A stretch of DNA of 64,000 nucleotides, taken from contig JAAVDX010000010.1 of NCBI GenBank assembly GCA_014801585.1, forward strand, positions 100,506 through 164,505, given 5' to 3'. Shown in pieces: positions 35,170 through 43,659 of this stretch. The position numbers and the translations under genes were made by a program. The notes below the pieces were generated by a model. It saw only the letters and a list, made by a program, of their open reading frames with translations, had not been told where the DNA came from and searched no databases. Source of the DNA: Bacteroides sp. (GTDB taxonomy: Bacteria; Bacteroidota; Bacteroidia; Bacteroidales; Muribaculaceae). Numbering within the stretch: position 1 is the stretch's first letter; each line of letters opens with the position of its first letter.

Positions 35170-37629
35170 ATGAAGGTAATTTCAATTTTAAAAAGGATAA
35201 AGGCCACGTATAAGATCCTTCTCACTCTATCGATGTTGCTATTTACTATGTCATCAAAGGCAAGTGTAGTAATAAAGCACAACGCTCCTTCGGCCGAGCC
35301 TGCAAGAACAATAGAAGTCTCCAACAATGTTATCATCGTGACCTACGACTTCTCCGAAATATCAGAAATCTCTGAAGAAAACGGTTCTATCCATCACTCA
35401 ATCCCGGGATTCGGGAGTTGCTACGAAGAAGGCTACCCGCAGGTGCCAATGAGAATTGATACATTCAAGATTCCAAAAGGTTACACTGTCTCTATCAGCA
35501 CTTCGCGAACTAACTCATATCAGATTGAATGTAACTATACGTTAGCCTCCGGATTAGAAGACTATAATACTGCTGAAAATACAATATCAGAGCAGGAAGT
35601 ACCAATAGCCGTCAACGAACTTTTCCCGACCAGAATAGCAGAAATCAATAACTCTTACACTTTTCGAGGAGAGCAGTTGGTAGACGTTAAGGTTCACCCT
35701 ATTCAATTTGATCCTATAAACCATATCGCCTCTTATAGCGACCAAATCAGTTACTCCCTCACTATTATGCCTGAAGACCTTCAAACATATGGTCTTATAA
35801 ACGATGCAGAGAAAACCAATACAGTTTGTAATATTACACTTCAGCCTGAAGATTGTCTCGTCACTAATATCAATGAGGTCGGTAATGTGCTTACATCTGA
35901 CACTTATGGATTTGAAGGTACAGTCGGCTACATAATCGTTACAACGGATGAATATCTGGACTATGCCGGAGAGTTTGCGAACTGGAAGAAATATCTGGGC
36001 TACTCTCCTTATATTATCAGTAAAGATAACTGGACAGATTGGGAAGAGGTCAGAAATGAGATTATAGCATGTGTCAATACCCATCAGAACATTCAGTATC
36101 TTCTGATTTTAGGAGATACTGATGATGTTCCGGCAAAAGAAAATGAGGGAGGCTCACACCCAACCGATTTATATTATGGTAACAGTCACGAGAATCAATA
36201 TATACCGGATTTATTGATGGGTAGAATTAGTATTGATAATGTAACTGAGGCACAAGCTGTGTTACACAAATTGATGAGACTTGAAATGTGTCCTGTAATG
36301 GATGAGGATTATTATACGCATGCCGCACAGTGTGGTTATTTTCAAGCCAGACCCGGCACAATGGGTCAGGAAGAACTATATAGGTTCATCCTTACTTCCG
36401 AGGAAATCCGAGATTACGTAGCACAATATGGAATTCTTGCACAAAGACTATATAATGCAGATTGGGATGCAGATCCAATTTCCTATAGTTCCTCTTATGC
36501 TGCGTTGCAGAACCAACGTTTGCCTATAGATTTACGATTCCCTAATTACTTCTGGGATTGTCAGCCGGAAGATATCGTAAATGTAATTAATGATGGAGCA
36601 TTATATACCATGTACCGTGGACACGGAGAACCACACGGATGGTTTAATGCGGAATATGAATCTGATCCGCTTTTTGGAGACAAACTTCTTTTTGGAACAT
36701 CTCATCTTAAATTCTTAAAGAATAATCCCACTACAGTATTCAGTATCACATGTTTATCAGGAAAATTTAACAATGAATCTGAACACAACATGCCTGACTG
36801 TTTTGCTGAGCAGTTTCTTAAAGTAACAACCGGAGGTGCTTCGGCGGTTATTGCAGCCAGTGATACTGCATCTACAGGAATAGATGATTCAATCGCAGAA
36901 GGTATAATGGACGCTATATGGCCTACACCCGGGCTATACCCAAAATTCAAAGGTTTTGATACTCTTATACCCTCCCCACAACTCGTACCATCCTACAGAT
37001 TAGGACAAATTCTTTCGCAAGCCTTATTCAAGATGAAAGAACAATGGGGCGCGCAAGACAACAAGGTTAAGTATCATTATGAAATCTTTCACCTGTTTGG
37101 TGATCCCTCAATGTATTTCCACACTAAAAATCCAACTCAAATAAAAAATGTTCAAATCTCCCGATACTCAAATGCAGTAAGTGTCACAACAGATGAAGAC
37201 CAAATTTCCATAGGTTTTTATGACAAAGTGGCTGATAAAATGTGTAAATTTGAGAATTCCTGCGCCACATTCTATTCAGAGAATCCACAAGATGTCATAG
37301 TTTGCCTCACGGGTCATAATAAATTAACCTACCTTGATGGTACTGAAATTCCTGTGCCGGCTGTAGAGGATCTTGAAATTCCGGAAGTTTCCTGCCAATG
37401 GATTAATAATTCTACTGTTGGAATAAAGATGCTTACCAAACAGCTCAAGTCAGATTATCTCGTAACCATTTCAGATCTAAATGGTAGAGTTGTATTTAGA
37501 GAGAGGTTGGATGATTCCATATTGAATAATACTGTTATGATTCCATTTTCGTATTCTAATGGAATATATATTGTCAAAATTGAAGAGAATGGCAGAACAA
37601 TTTTGACTAATAAACTAATCAAAAAATAA
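35170..37629 (+). CDS. Gingipain-like C25 family cysteine protease with T9SS sorting domain
   Basis: 819 residues. Signal peptide to about residue 31, an N-terminal prodomain, then a caspase-like C25 domain (about 240-640): LLILGDTDDVP, PTDLYYG, DLLMGRIS, catalytic His485 in YRGHGEPHGW and Cys528 in SITCLSGKF. Asp333 in PTDLYYG falls where Arg-gingipain has its S1 Asp, suggesting cleavage after basic residues (from memory, to be checked). The last ~75 residues (LVTISDLNGRVVFRE, SNGIYIVKIEENGR, NKLIKK) are a clear type A T9SS sorting domain, so it should be surface-attached or secreted. AT-richer than most of the window; BspA-like gene follows 17 bp later. Confidence 0.85.
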   Translation: MKVISILKRIKATYKILLTLSMLLFTMSSKASVVIKHNAPSAEPARTIEVSNNVIIVTYDFSEISEISEENGSIHHSIPGFGSCYEEGYPQVPMRIDTFKIPKGYTVSISTSRTNSYQIECNYTLASGLEDYNTAENTISEQEVPIAVNELFPTRIAEINNSYTFRGEQLVDVKVHPIQFDPINHIASYSDQISYSLTIMPEDLQTYGLINDAEKTNTVCNITLQPEDCLVTNINEVGNVLTSDTYGFEGTVGYIIVTTDEYLDYAGEFANWKKYLGYSPYIISKDNWTDWEEVRNEIIACVNTHQNIQYLLILGDTDDVPAKENEGGSHPTDLYYGNSHENQYIPDLLMGRISIDNVTEAQAVLHKLMRLEMCPVMDEDYYTHAAQCGYFQARPGTMGQEELYRFILTSEEIRDYVAQYGILAQRLYNADWDADPISYSSSYAALQNQRLPIDLRFPNYFWDCQPEDIVNVINDGALYTMYRGHGEPHGWFNAEYESDPLFGDKLLFGTSHLKFLKNNPTTVFSITCLSGKFNNESEHNMPDCFAEQFLKVTTGGASAVIAASDTASTGIDDSIAEGIMDAIWPTPGLYPKFKGFDTLIPSPQLVPSYRLGQILSQALFKMKEQWGAQDNKVKYHYEIFHLFGDPSMYFHTKNPTQIKNVQISRYSNAVSVTTDEDQISIGFYDKVADKMCKFENSCATFYSENPQDVIVCLTGHNKLTYLDGTEIPVPAVEDLEIPEVSCQWINNSTVGIKMLTKQLKSDYLVTISDLNGRVVFRERLDDSILNNTVMIPFSYSNGIYIVKIEENGRTILTNKLIKK

Positions 37630-37646
37630 CCAAATACTCAAATAAT

Positions 37647-38705
37647 ATGAAAATATCCGAATGTCACAAGTGGATATTCCGAGCAGTTGCTCTTATGATC
37701 GGAATTATCTACGAAGTTGCCGCTTTTGCGACAACGGTGGACGTATGTTGTCCTTACTATAAGAATGAATTCGAATATGAAGGCATGACATTTAAATTCA
37801 TGTGCACGTATACAGAACCTCTGACTCTGTCGCTAATTGATGCATCTGAAGAAACTAAAGGTGAGATAATTCTACCTGAAGAATTCCTGATTCACTGGGA
37901 GGCGGCAAGTTTTCCTCCTACGAAGGCGGTGATAAAACGAATAGAATCAAATGCATTTATAAACTCAAATGCAGACTCTGTTACACTTCCGTCCTCAGTA
38001 ACAGAAATTGGAGACTATGCATTTTATACTAGTCCCGTAGATAAAGTATATTTGAATGAAGGGCTACGCACAATAGGTTCATATGTATTTTCCAATACCG
38101 GTCCCCAATGGACAATCTATATTCCGGAATCTGTGATATCTATAGGTTATGGATGCTTTGAGAATTGCGGTGCACTTGAACACATCTATCTTCCGTCTAC
38201 ACTTAAAGCATTGGGGGGTGGAGTATTCAGGAAGTGCCGGATGTTAGAGGATATTTATTGCAGTGCTAAAATTCCACCTATTGCAGATCCTTCGGATTTC
38301 GGTCGGGAAGAAGATGTCGTTACACCCATATTAGATATGTACCCGCAACATAATAGAGTTCCATATAATTGCTTAATACACGTACCTGAAGAATCAATAG
38401 AACTTTACAAAAACGCTCCGGGTTGGAACACATGCGCTTTCTTTGTTCCTCTTACGGAAGAGGACATCATCGCTTCCACGCAGAAGCCGGAAAATTCTGA
38501 TCCTTCCTCTTCTGAAATCAAGTATACCGTCATAGACGGCGAACTGCTGGTACCCGTCAGACCCGGCGATACTGTAGTACTCTACGATACCAATGGGATT
38601 CGCCTTAAGATGGCTTCATACACTACTTACGATACATTCTCGTACAAAGGCTCAGGAATCGTAATTCTTTACCTGAACTATAGAAGCGTTACAATCTCTC
38701 TATAA
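37647..38705 (+). CDS. BspA-like leucine-rich-repeat surface protein
   Basis: 352 residues with a signal-like N-terminus (about 9-29). Residues ~105-265 hold BspA/LRR_5 repeats: SVTLPSSVTEIGDYAF, KVYLNEGLRTIGSYVF, TIYIPESVISIGYGCF, HIYLPSTLKALGGGVF. Such repeats mediate binding to host or bacterial surfaces. After a Ser/Pro spacer the C-terminal ~65 residues (YTVIDGELLVPVRPGDTVVL, LYDTNGIRLKMA) look like a short T9SS type A domain. It is 17 bp after the C25 protease and probably co-transcribed, hence possibly a partner or substrate. AT-rich like its neighbour. Confidence 0.75.
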   Translation: MKISECHKWIFRAVALMIGIIYEVAAFATTVDVCCPYYKNEFEYEGMTFKFMCTYTEPLTLSLIDASEETKGEIILPEEFLIHWEAASFPPTKAVIKRIESNAFINSNADSVTLPSSVTEIGDYAFYTSPVDKVYLNEGLRTIGSYVFSNTGPQWTIYIPESVISIGYGCFENCGALEHIYLPSTLKALGGGVFRKCRMLEDIYCSAKIPPIADPSDFGREEDVVTPILDMYPQHNRVPYNCLIHVPEESIELYKNAPGWNTCAFFVPLTEEDIIASTQKPENSDPSSSEIKYTVIDGELLVPVRPGDTVVLYDTNGIRLKMASYTTYDTFSYKGSGIVILYLNYRSVTISL

Positions 38706-38766
38706 TTTAGAAAATATATAACAAAGGCAGTACTATAACCCATCTAAGACTCCGTTTGCTCTGACA

Positions 38767-38798
38767 TTTGAATAAGTCGTAAAATTTCATTAAATTTG
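38767..38798 (+). promoter_or_regulatory. Promoter of the truncated DUF1016 gene
   Basis: TTTG (38767-38770), 20 bp, TAAATTTG (38791-38798): full consensus, 24 bp before the ATG at 38823. Confidence 0.75.
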
Positions 38799-38822
38799 TA
38801 CCTTCTTCTAACGTAATGTAAT

Positions 38823-39020
38823 ATGAGCAAGATTATTCGCCATAACCAAACGACTCTTTCACCTGAAATTATAGAGCCATTATATAAACGTGTATCTTCT
38901 ATTATTGAAGATGCGCGAGTCAGTGCGTATCGTTTGGTCAACGAAAGCCTTGTTCGCAGAAACCTGGATTTAGGAAAGATTATAGAAGAAGAAGAATTCC
39001 TACAATTTTCCAATCTATGA
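38823..39020 (+). pseudogene. Truncated DUF1016 (YhcG-type) gene, N-terminal fragment
   Basis: 65 residues. IEDARVSAYRLVNESLVRRN and LGKIIEEEE match the beginning of DUF1016 N-terminal domains of YhcG/PDDEXK-type proteins, whose full length is about 330-380 residues. The frame stops directly after this segment and no continuation exists in any frame downstream, so the helical remainder and nuclease domain are gone. The promoter is intact, so a short peptide may still be made. Two tandem 19-bp repeats start 20 bp after the stop. Confidence 0.6.
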
Positions 39021-39040
39021 TTGGAAAATCTGCCAACCTA

Positions 39041-39078
39041 TTATCATGGACTCATCGATTTATCATGGACTCATCGAT
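39041..39078. repeat. Two tandem copies of TTATCATGGACTCATCGAT
   Basis: Perfect 19-bp copies at 39041-39059 and 39060-39078. A related sequence, TTATCGTGGACTCATT, occurs at 42165-42180. The repeats flank the block TIGR02757-gldE-PPTase and may belong to a dispersed family. Confidence 0.85.
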
Positions 39079-39144
39079 AAAAAATAACATGGCACGGCGA
39101 GGTAGTCGGCGTTATTTGTTATAGATGCATTGTAAACGCAGATT

Positions 39145-39912
39145 ATGGATATGAACGATAATGAGATTAAGGAACTTCTCGACGCGGAGGCGGAGAGAAT
39201 CAATACGCCGGCTTTCATTGCCGATGATCCGGTGCAGTTTCCCCGACGGTTTGAACGTCAGGAGGATGTGGAGATTGTGGCTCTGCTTTCGGCGATTATC
39301 GCTTGGGGCAACCGGAAGATGATATGTCGCGATGCGGAAAAAATCCTTGATATCATGGGGGATCATCCGGCTGATTTCGTACGCGACGGGGCTTATGAGG
39401 ATCTGGATCCGAAGATGAACCTCCATCGCACGTTCTTCGTAAGCAATTTCCAGCATCTGCTCAGGGGATTGCGCGAGATATATCGTAAATATCCTAATCT
39501 TGACGCTTTTTCGGAATCGATCCACGCGGGCGAAACCGAGGCTCCGGCCTGGCATCTCGTCGGAGCGATGAATGAAATTATCGCGGATGCCAACGGAGGA
39601 CTACGCGATCCGCGTTCGCTTCCTCAGAATCTGAAGACTACTGCCCTGAAACGTATCAATATGATGTTGCGCTGGCTGGTGCGCGACGATGGTATCGTCG
39701 ATATGGGGCTCTGGAAAAGTATTCCCAAAAGTAAACTGTTTATTCCGCTCGACGTGCATGTGGGCAATACGGCCCGCGAACTTGGTCTGATCAGCCGTAA
39801 AGCCAATGACCGCACTACCGTTGATCTCCTCACAAATCGCTTGCGTGAATGGCGACCGGATGATCCCTGCATCTACGATTACGCCCTTTTCGGCATCGGC
39901 ATGAAACTATAA
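39145..39912 (+). CDS. TIGR02757 (DUF2400) family protein
   Basis: 255 residues, no signal or membrane segment. The pattern DPVQFPRRFERQEDVEIVAL then LLSAIIAWGNRKMI and FIPLDVHVGNTARELGLI is characteristic of the TIGR02757/DUF2400 family, a helical protein distantly related to the HhH-GPD DNA glycosylase fold. Its biochemical role is unknown. It lies upstream of gldE on the same strand, but gldE has its own promoter in the gap. Confidence 0.88.
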   Translation: MDMNDNEIKELLDAEAERINTPAFIADDPVQFPRRFERQEDVEIVALLSAIIAWGNRKMICRDAEKILDIMGDHPADFVRDGAYEDLDPKMNLHRTFFVSNFQHLLRGLREIYRKYPNLDAFSESIHAGETEAPAWHLVGAMNEIIADANGGLRDPRSLPQNLKTTALKRINMMLRWLVRDDGIVDMGLWKSIPKSKLFIPLDVHVGNTARELGLISRKANDRTTVDLLTNRLREWRPDDPCIYDYALFGIGMKL

Positions 39913-39913
39913 A

Positions 39914-39945
39914 TTTGCTTATTAGAGCTTTTTTGATTAACTTTG
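39914..39945 (+). promoter_or_regulatory. gldE promoter
   Basis: TTTG (39914-39917), 20 bp, TAACTTTG (39938-39945): full consensus starting at the TIGR02757 stop codon. Initiation near 39952 gives a leader of about 23 nt if translation begins at the TTG at 39975. Confidence 0.82.
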
Positions 39946-39974
39946 CGGTCAGATAAACCAACTTTAAATAAATT

Positions 39975-41318
39975 TTGGACGCAGACCCTTTACCGACCTC
40001 TTCTCCCCTATTGACGATGATTCTTGCAGCGACATCGGCAATGGAATTTCACGCCCCTGAAAACTGGGCGTCATGGATCGTATTAATCATATTGGCCGTA
40101 TGCTGTCTTGGAGTTTCAGCTTTTGTATCGGGCAGCGAGATCGCTTTCTTCGGCCTTTCACATTCCCAGATTGATGAACTTAAGGATGAGGACTCTCCGG
40201 AATCACGGAGGGTGCTTGATCTATTGCGCAATTCCGAGCGCCTATTGGCTACGGTTCTGATTGCCAATAATCTGGTGAATATCACGATGGTGGTGCTTCT
40301 TACTTTCGCCATCTCTCAGACGGTAAAATTCAATTCGGAACTGCTGAATTTTCTTCTGCAGACCGTATTCCTCACTTTCCTGCTCCTGCTATGCGGGGAG
40401 ATCTTTCCGAAACTCGTGGCCAGGGGCAACACGATGAAGTGGGTGCGTATGGCTACGGGAGGTATGCGTTTTCTGGAGCGACTTTTCCATTATCCGGCGG
40501 GACTGATGGTGAAATCCACTATCCTCATCAATCGGATCGTCACCAAGAAGCAGGAGCAATTGTCGACCGACGTGCTTGAGCGCGCTCTTTCCATCTCCGA
40601 TATTAAGGAGGGGAAGGAGAAGGAGATGCTGGAGGGTATCTTGAGTTTCGGCGAGAAGGAGGTTGGCGATATCATGATCTCGCGTGTAGACGTGACCGAC
40701 GTGGAGTATCATGCCACATGGAACGATATTATCCGCGTGATTCTCGACTCGGGTTATTCCCGAATACCTGTCTATGATACTTCGCAAGACACGATACGCG
40801 GCATACTTTATTCGAAGGATCTTCTCCCCTATATCGGGCGGAGCGATGACTCTTTCCGCTGGCAGACGCTTATCCGCGAAGCCTTCTTCGTGCCGGAATC
40901 CAGAATGATCGATGATCTGCTTGAGGATTTCCGTAAACGTCGCATCCACATAGCCATAGTAATCGATGAATACGGCGGCACTAAAGGCATTGTCACACTC
41001 GAAGATATCATAGAAGAGATCGTAGGCGAGATCGATGATGAATATGACGAGACGGCCTCGATGTATCGTAAGGTGGCTCCCAACACGTGGATTATGGATG
41101 CAAAGATCTCTTTGGGCGACCTCTGCAGGGTGTTGGATATTGATGAGGAAACGCTCGGAGATACCGGGGAGGCGGAAACTCTTGCCGGGCTCTTGCTTGA
41201 GATCAAGGGGGATTTTCCCGTAGCGAAAGAGGTGCTCAACCGCAATGATATTAAATTTCAGGTGCTGAAAATGGAGAAGCACCGTATCACAAAAGTAAAA
41301 GTTCTCTATGGAAACTGA
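39975..41318 (+). CDS. gldE: GldE, CNNM/CBS-domain membrane protein
   Basis: 447 residues from a TTG start (LDADPLPTSS resembles other GldE N-termini; ATG 40017 is the alternative). Domains in order: DUF21/CNNM transmembrane region with three to four helices (about 30-180), two CBS domains (about 225-350, IMISRVDVTDV, IAIVIDEYGGTKGIVTLED), and a CorC/HlyC C-terminal domain (about 365-445). In Flavobacterium GldE is required for gliding and supports the GldD/GldE arm of T9SS; in non-gliding Bacteroidales its role is less clear, possibly Mg2+ export. The PPTase start overlaps its end by 11 bp. Confidence 0.88.
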   Translation: MDADPLPTSSPLLTMILAATSAMEFHAPENWASWIVLIILAVCCLGVSAFVSGSEIAFFGLSHSQIDELKDEDSPESRRVLDLLRNSERLLATVLIANNLVNITMVVLLTFAISQTVKFNSELLNFLLQTVFLTFLLLLCGEIFPKLVARGNTMKWVRMATGGMRFLERLFHYPAGLMVKSTILINRIVTKKQEQLSTDVLERALSISDIKEGKEKEMLEGILSFGEKEVGDIMISRVDVTDVEYHATWNDIIRVILDSGYSRIPVYDTSQDTIRGILYSKDLLPYIGRSDDSFRWQTLIREAFFVPESRMIDDLLEDFRKRRIHIAIVIDEYGGTKGIVTLEDIIEEIVGEIDDEYDETASMYRKVAPNTWIMDAKISLGDLCRVLDIDEETLGDTGEAETLAGLLLEIKGDFPVAKEVLNRNDIKFQVLKMEKHRITKVKVLYGN

Positions 41319-42030
41319 ATTCGTATATTGGCGCCACGACACGAGCATCGGTGTGCGCGTGGAAGAACTCTCCGGCGGAGAGGATAAGTCACCTCGATTG
41401 TGGAAAATTCTGGCTCTTCAGGTGTTTGGCGAGAATGGTTCTGACCGCTATCGGGAAGTGGAGCATTTCCCTTCGGGGGCGCCTTTCATTGCTGAATCAG
41501 CACAGAGAATTTCTATCTCTCACACTCCGCATTTTATGGTGGTGGCCTCTCTGCCACGTACTCCGGAAGCGCATCTCGATGAATTCAGCCTGCGCACAGC
41601 AATGGGAGTCGATGCCGAGAAGGCCGACCGCGAACAGGCTCTGCGCGTGGCAGAGCGCGTGATGACCGACGAGGAGATCGCTCTGATGGAGGAATATGCG
41701 TTTCATTTGGCTGAGGGCGACACTCTTCGTTCCCCTATTCAGCCCGACAAGGCAAAGACAATGGCAGCCGTACTTGCATGGACCATCAAGGAAGCACTCT
41801 ACAAAGCAGCGTTGGAGGAGGGTGTAGACTTTCAGCATAATCTGCGCATTAAGCGCTTCCCGGAAATATGTAAGTCTCCTCTTGCCAAGTCCCCTCAGTT
41901 GGGGGAGGCAGAGATAATCCTCACCGACCATCCGACCCCGATAGAGATGCGACTCTTCTCTTATTTTTCCGAGGGACATATCGTAACGATAGCTCTCTCT
42001 CTGAAATGCGCCACTTTCAAGAAGAACTGA
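41308..42030 (+). CDS. 4'-phosphopantetheinyl transferase superfamily protein
   Basis: 240 residues. Sfp-type motifs: SISHTPHF, MGVDAEKA with Asp102 and Glu104 as Mg2+ ligands, and WTIKEALYK (Trp158, Lys161, Glu162, Lys166). It should transfer phosphopantetheine to an acyl carrier protein. Overlap with gldE (11 bp) implies co-transcription, a conserved Bacteroidales pair. An insert around KSPLAKSPQLGEAE (DNA about 41870-41915) looks like a short repeat absorbed into the reading frame, as similar stretches are absent from the motif regions. Confidence 0.88.
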   Translation: METEFVYWRHDTSIGVRVEELSGGEDKSPRLWKILALQVFGENGSDRYREVEHFPSGAPFIAESAQRISISHTPHFMVVASLPRTPEAHLDEFSLRTAMGVDAEKADREQALRVAERVMTDEEIALMEEYAFHLAEGDTLRSPIQPDKAKTMAAVLAWTIKEALYKAALEEGVDFQHNLRIKRFPEICKSPLAKSPQLGEAEIILTDHPTPIEMRLFSYFSEGHIVTIALSLKCATFKKN

Positions 42031-42128
42031 TAAGAATCACATACTGCAAAGGCTCTACGAAGCGTAATCTTTACAACTTCTTGTCTTTTTATAAGATGTA
42101 CAGTTCGCTATATTCATACGATAATGGA

Positions 42129-42153
42129 ATTGTGCAATCAGTGATTGCACAAT
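42129..42153. repeat. Perfect 25-bp palindrome
   Basis: ATTGTGCAATCA and TGATTGCACAAT are exact inverted copies around a single G at 42141. No T-tract follows, so a protein-binding site or recombination site is more likely than a terminator. It lies between convergent genes. Confidence 0.85.
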
Positions 42154-42197
42154 CTTCACCAAGTTTATCGTGGACTCATTAATTTGCGAAGACATAA

Positions 42198-42233
42198 AAT
42201 CCCCCTGCAAAGGCTCGCCTTTGCAGGGGGATT
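42198..42233. terminator. Bidirectional terminator between PPTase and the minus-strand surface gene
   Basis: 17-bp arms AATCCCCCTGCAAAGGC (42198-42214) and its exact complement (42217-42233), followed on the plus strand by GCTTTTTAG and on the minus strand by ATTTTATG. It serves the convergent genes on both sides. Confidence 0.9.
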
Positions 42234-42256
42234 GCTTTTTAGGACATCCCTATGTA

Positions 42257-43372
42257 TCAGAGATGGATTCGTCGGGATGTGGAATGACCGTCAGTAGTAA
42301 GTCGGACTACATAGACATCTTTCGGGAGGGCATTGAGATCGAGTTCCTCTTCTCCACTACCGGAGAAAGAGGTAATCATAATGCCGTCGAGAGTTACGAC
42401 CTCAAGTGTGTAGTCACCCTCAACATTAACTCTTACCACACCATTAGATACGCTGAATCCGTCGCCGACTACCGGCACTGAACGGACCTCTGTCAAAGGA
42501 TTTTTCGGATCAAGAAGCTTGTCAGTACCTTCCGCAAGATCCAATTCAAACTCATTGTTGCCCAGTACGAGAGTATAATGTCCCGGCTCGATTCCCTCGA
42601 ATGATGCCGCCACATCAAAACTACAGATACATGTTGTGATCTCATACCCTAATACCGGCTGAATCGAGAACGTAAGTTTGTTATCCTCACGCGTGTAAGA
42701 GCCCCACTTAAACCACACCGAACAGTTGTCAATGACGTTATACCATGTAATGTCAACAACTCCGTCATGATACTTTACGCCATACGTAGTATCAGCTGAA
42801 GCCGCTCTTTTAGCGGCGGATGCTTCGTTTTCGGAATCCGCAGAGAACGGGAATCCTTTGCATTTCGAAGAATTGGCGCCATCGGAATATTTCCATTTAG
42901 CAGAAGCGTCTTCAGGAGTAAGGATGACTGACATTCCCTCTTTTAGGGTCACATCATAGTTTACGTAGTCGAGCATAAACACATACTCTCCCGGCTCTAC
43001 ATTTTCATACTTTGCTGTCACATCGAAGAGACATATGCAATCAGTTATACACCACTGAGTGTTATAGGGTTGGAAGAATATATGATTACCTCCCGTTGAA
43101 CGTGACTCCACGTAGGAATAATTCGCATCGCAATAGTCGGAGATATTATACCATGTCAGAGTCAGATTCCCCTCGGAATATTCTATACCATAAGCTATCT
43201 GTCCGTTTGCGACCGGATCCTCGGAGGATGCAGGATTCATTTCGACTGTGGGCGCATACCGACGATTGTTGTTGCAGGCGGACATCTCCACACCTACTTC
43301 CGTAAAGTAAGCCTGAGCCGTAATCCCCAGCGATGCTCCAACAAGAGAAAGCAGAGTAAAAATTCGTTTCAT
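42257..43372 (-). CDS. Secreted protein with two copies of a Cys-containing domain and a T9SS-like C-terminus
   Basis: 371 residues, family not recognised. Signal peptide ends ITAQA (about 21). Two ~84-residue repeats (about 60-143 and 197-281) share WYNxxDxC (Cys81/Cys217) and CICxFDV (Cys112-Cys114/Cys248-Cys250), then EPGxY; the cysteines suggest conserved disulfides. A spacer rich in Ala, Ser and Glu joins them. The last ~70 residues (VVTLDGIMITSF, LPKDVYVVRLTTDG, RRIHL) resemble a type A T9SS sorting domain. Transcribed from a promoter whose spacer is mostly a run of 14 T. Probably a surface protein; ligand unknown. Confidence 0.7.
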   Translation of the reverse strand: MKRIFTLLSLVGASLGITAQAYFTEVGVEMSACNNNRRYAPTVEMNPASSEDPVANGQIAYGIEYSEGNLTLTWYNISDYCDANYSYVESRSTGGNHIFFQPYNTQWCITDCICLFDVTAKYENVEPGEYVFMLDYVNYDVTLKEGMSVILTPEDASAKWKYSDGANSSKCKGFPFSADSENEASAAKRAASADTTYGVKYHDGVVDITWYNVIDNCSVWFKWGSYTREDNKLTFSIQPVLGYEITTCICSFDVAASFEGIEPGHYTLVLGNNEFELDLAEGTDKLLDPKNPLTEVRSVPVVGDGFSVSNGVVRVNVEGDYTLEVVTLDGIMITSFSGSGEEELDLNALPKDVYVVRLTTDGHSTSRRIHL

Positions 43373-43516
43373 ATAACTTGTTTTTATAGTGGTTGTGCTT
43401 CTGATAGTTAGATAGTTTTATCACACTTAGATAGATTTACCATTCTCTAATTATCAGTTCAGGACTGAAAGAATCGCAAACTATTGTATCTTAAGAGTTT
43501 ATTCTATTATGCGGCA

Positions 43517-43549
43517 CAAATATAGTCAAAAAAAAAAAAAATACACAAA
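43517..43549 (-). promoter_or_regulatory. Promoter with a T14 homopolymer in its spacer
   Basis: On the minus strand TTTG (43549-43546), 21 bp, TATATTTG (43524-43517). The spacer reads TGTA, then 14 T (43541-43528), then GAC. Slippage of the tract would change the -33/-7 spacing of the surface-protein gene that starts at 43372. Confidence 0.75.
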
Positions 43550-43599
43550 TAAATTTTCAAGAATTAACAGTTATTAACTTTTATAAGTGTATTCTCATA

Positions 43600-43640
43600 A
43601 AAAAACCGAATCGGTCAGGAAAAGGCCGATTCGGTTTTTT
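43600..43640 (-). terminator. Terminator of the Bax inhibitor-1 gene
   Basis: AAAAAACCGAATCGG (43600-43614) pairs with CCGATTCGGTTTTTT (43626-43640). On the minus strand the A arm becomes the U-tract, 20 bp after the stop codon. Confidence 0.9.
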
Positions 43641-43659
43641 ATGGTTGTTGGGGGTGGGC

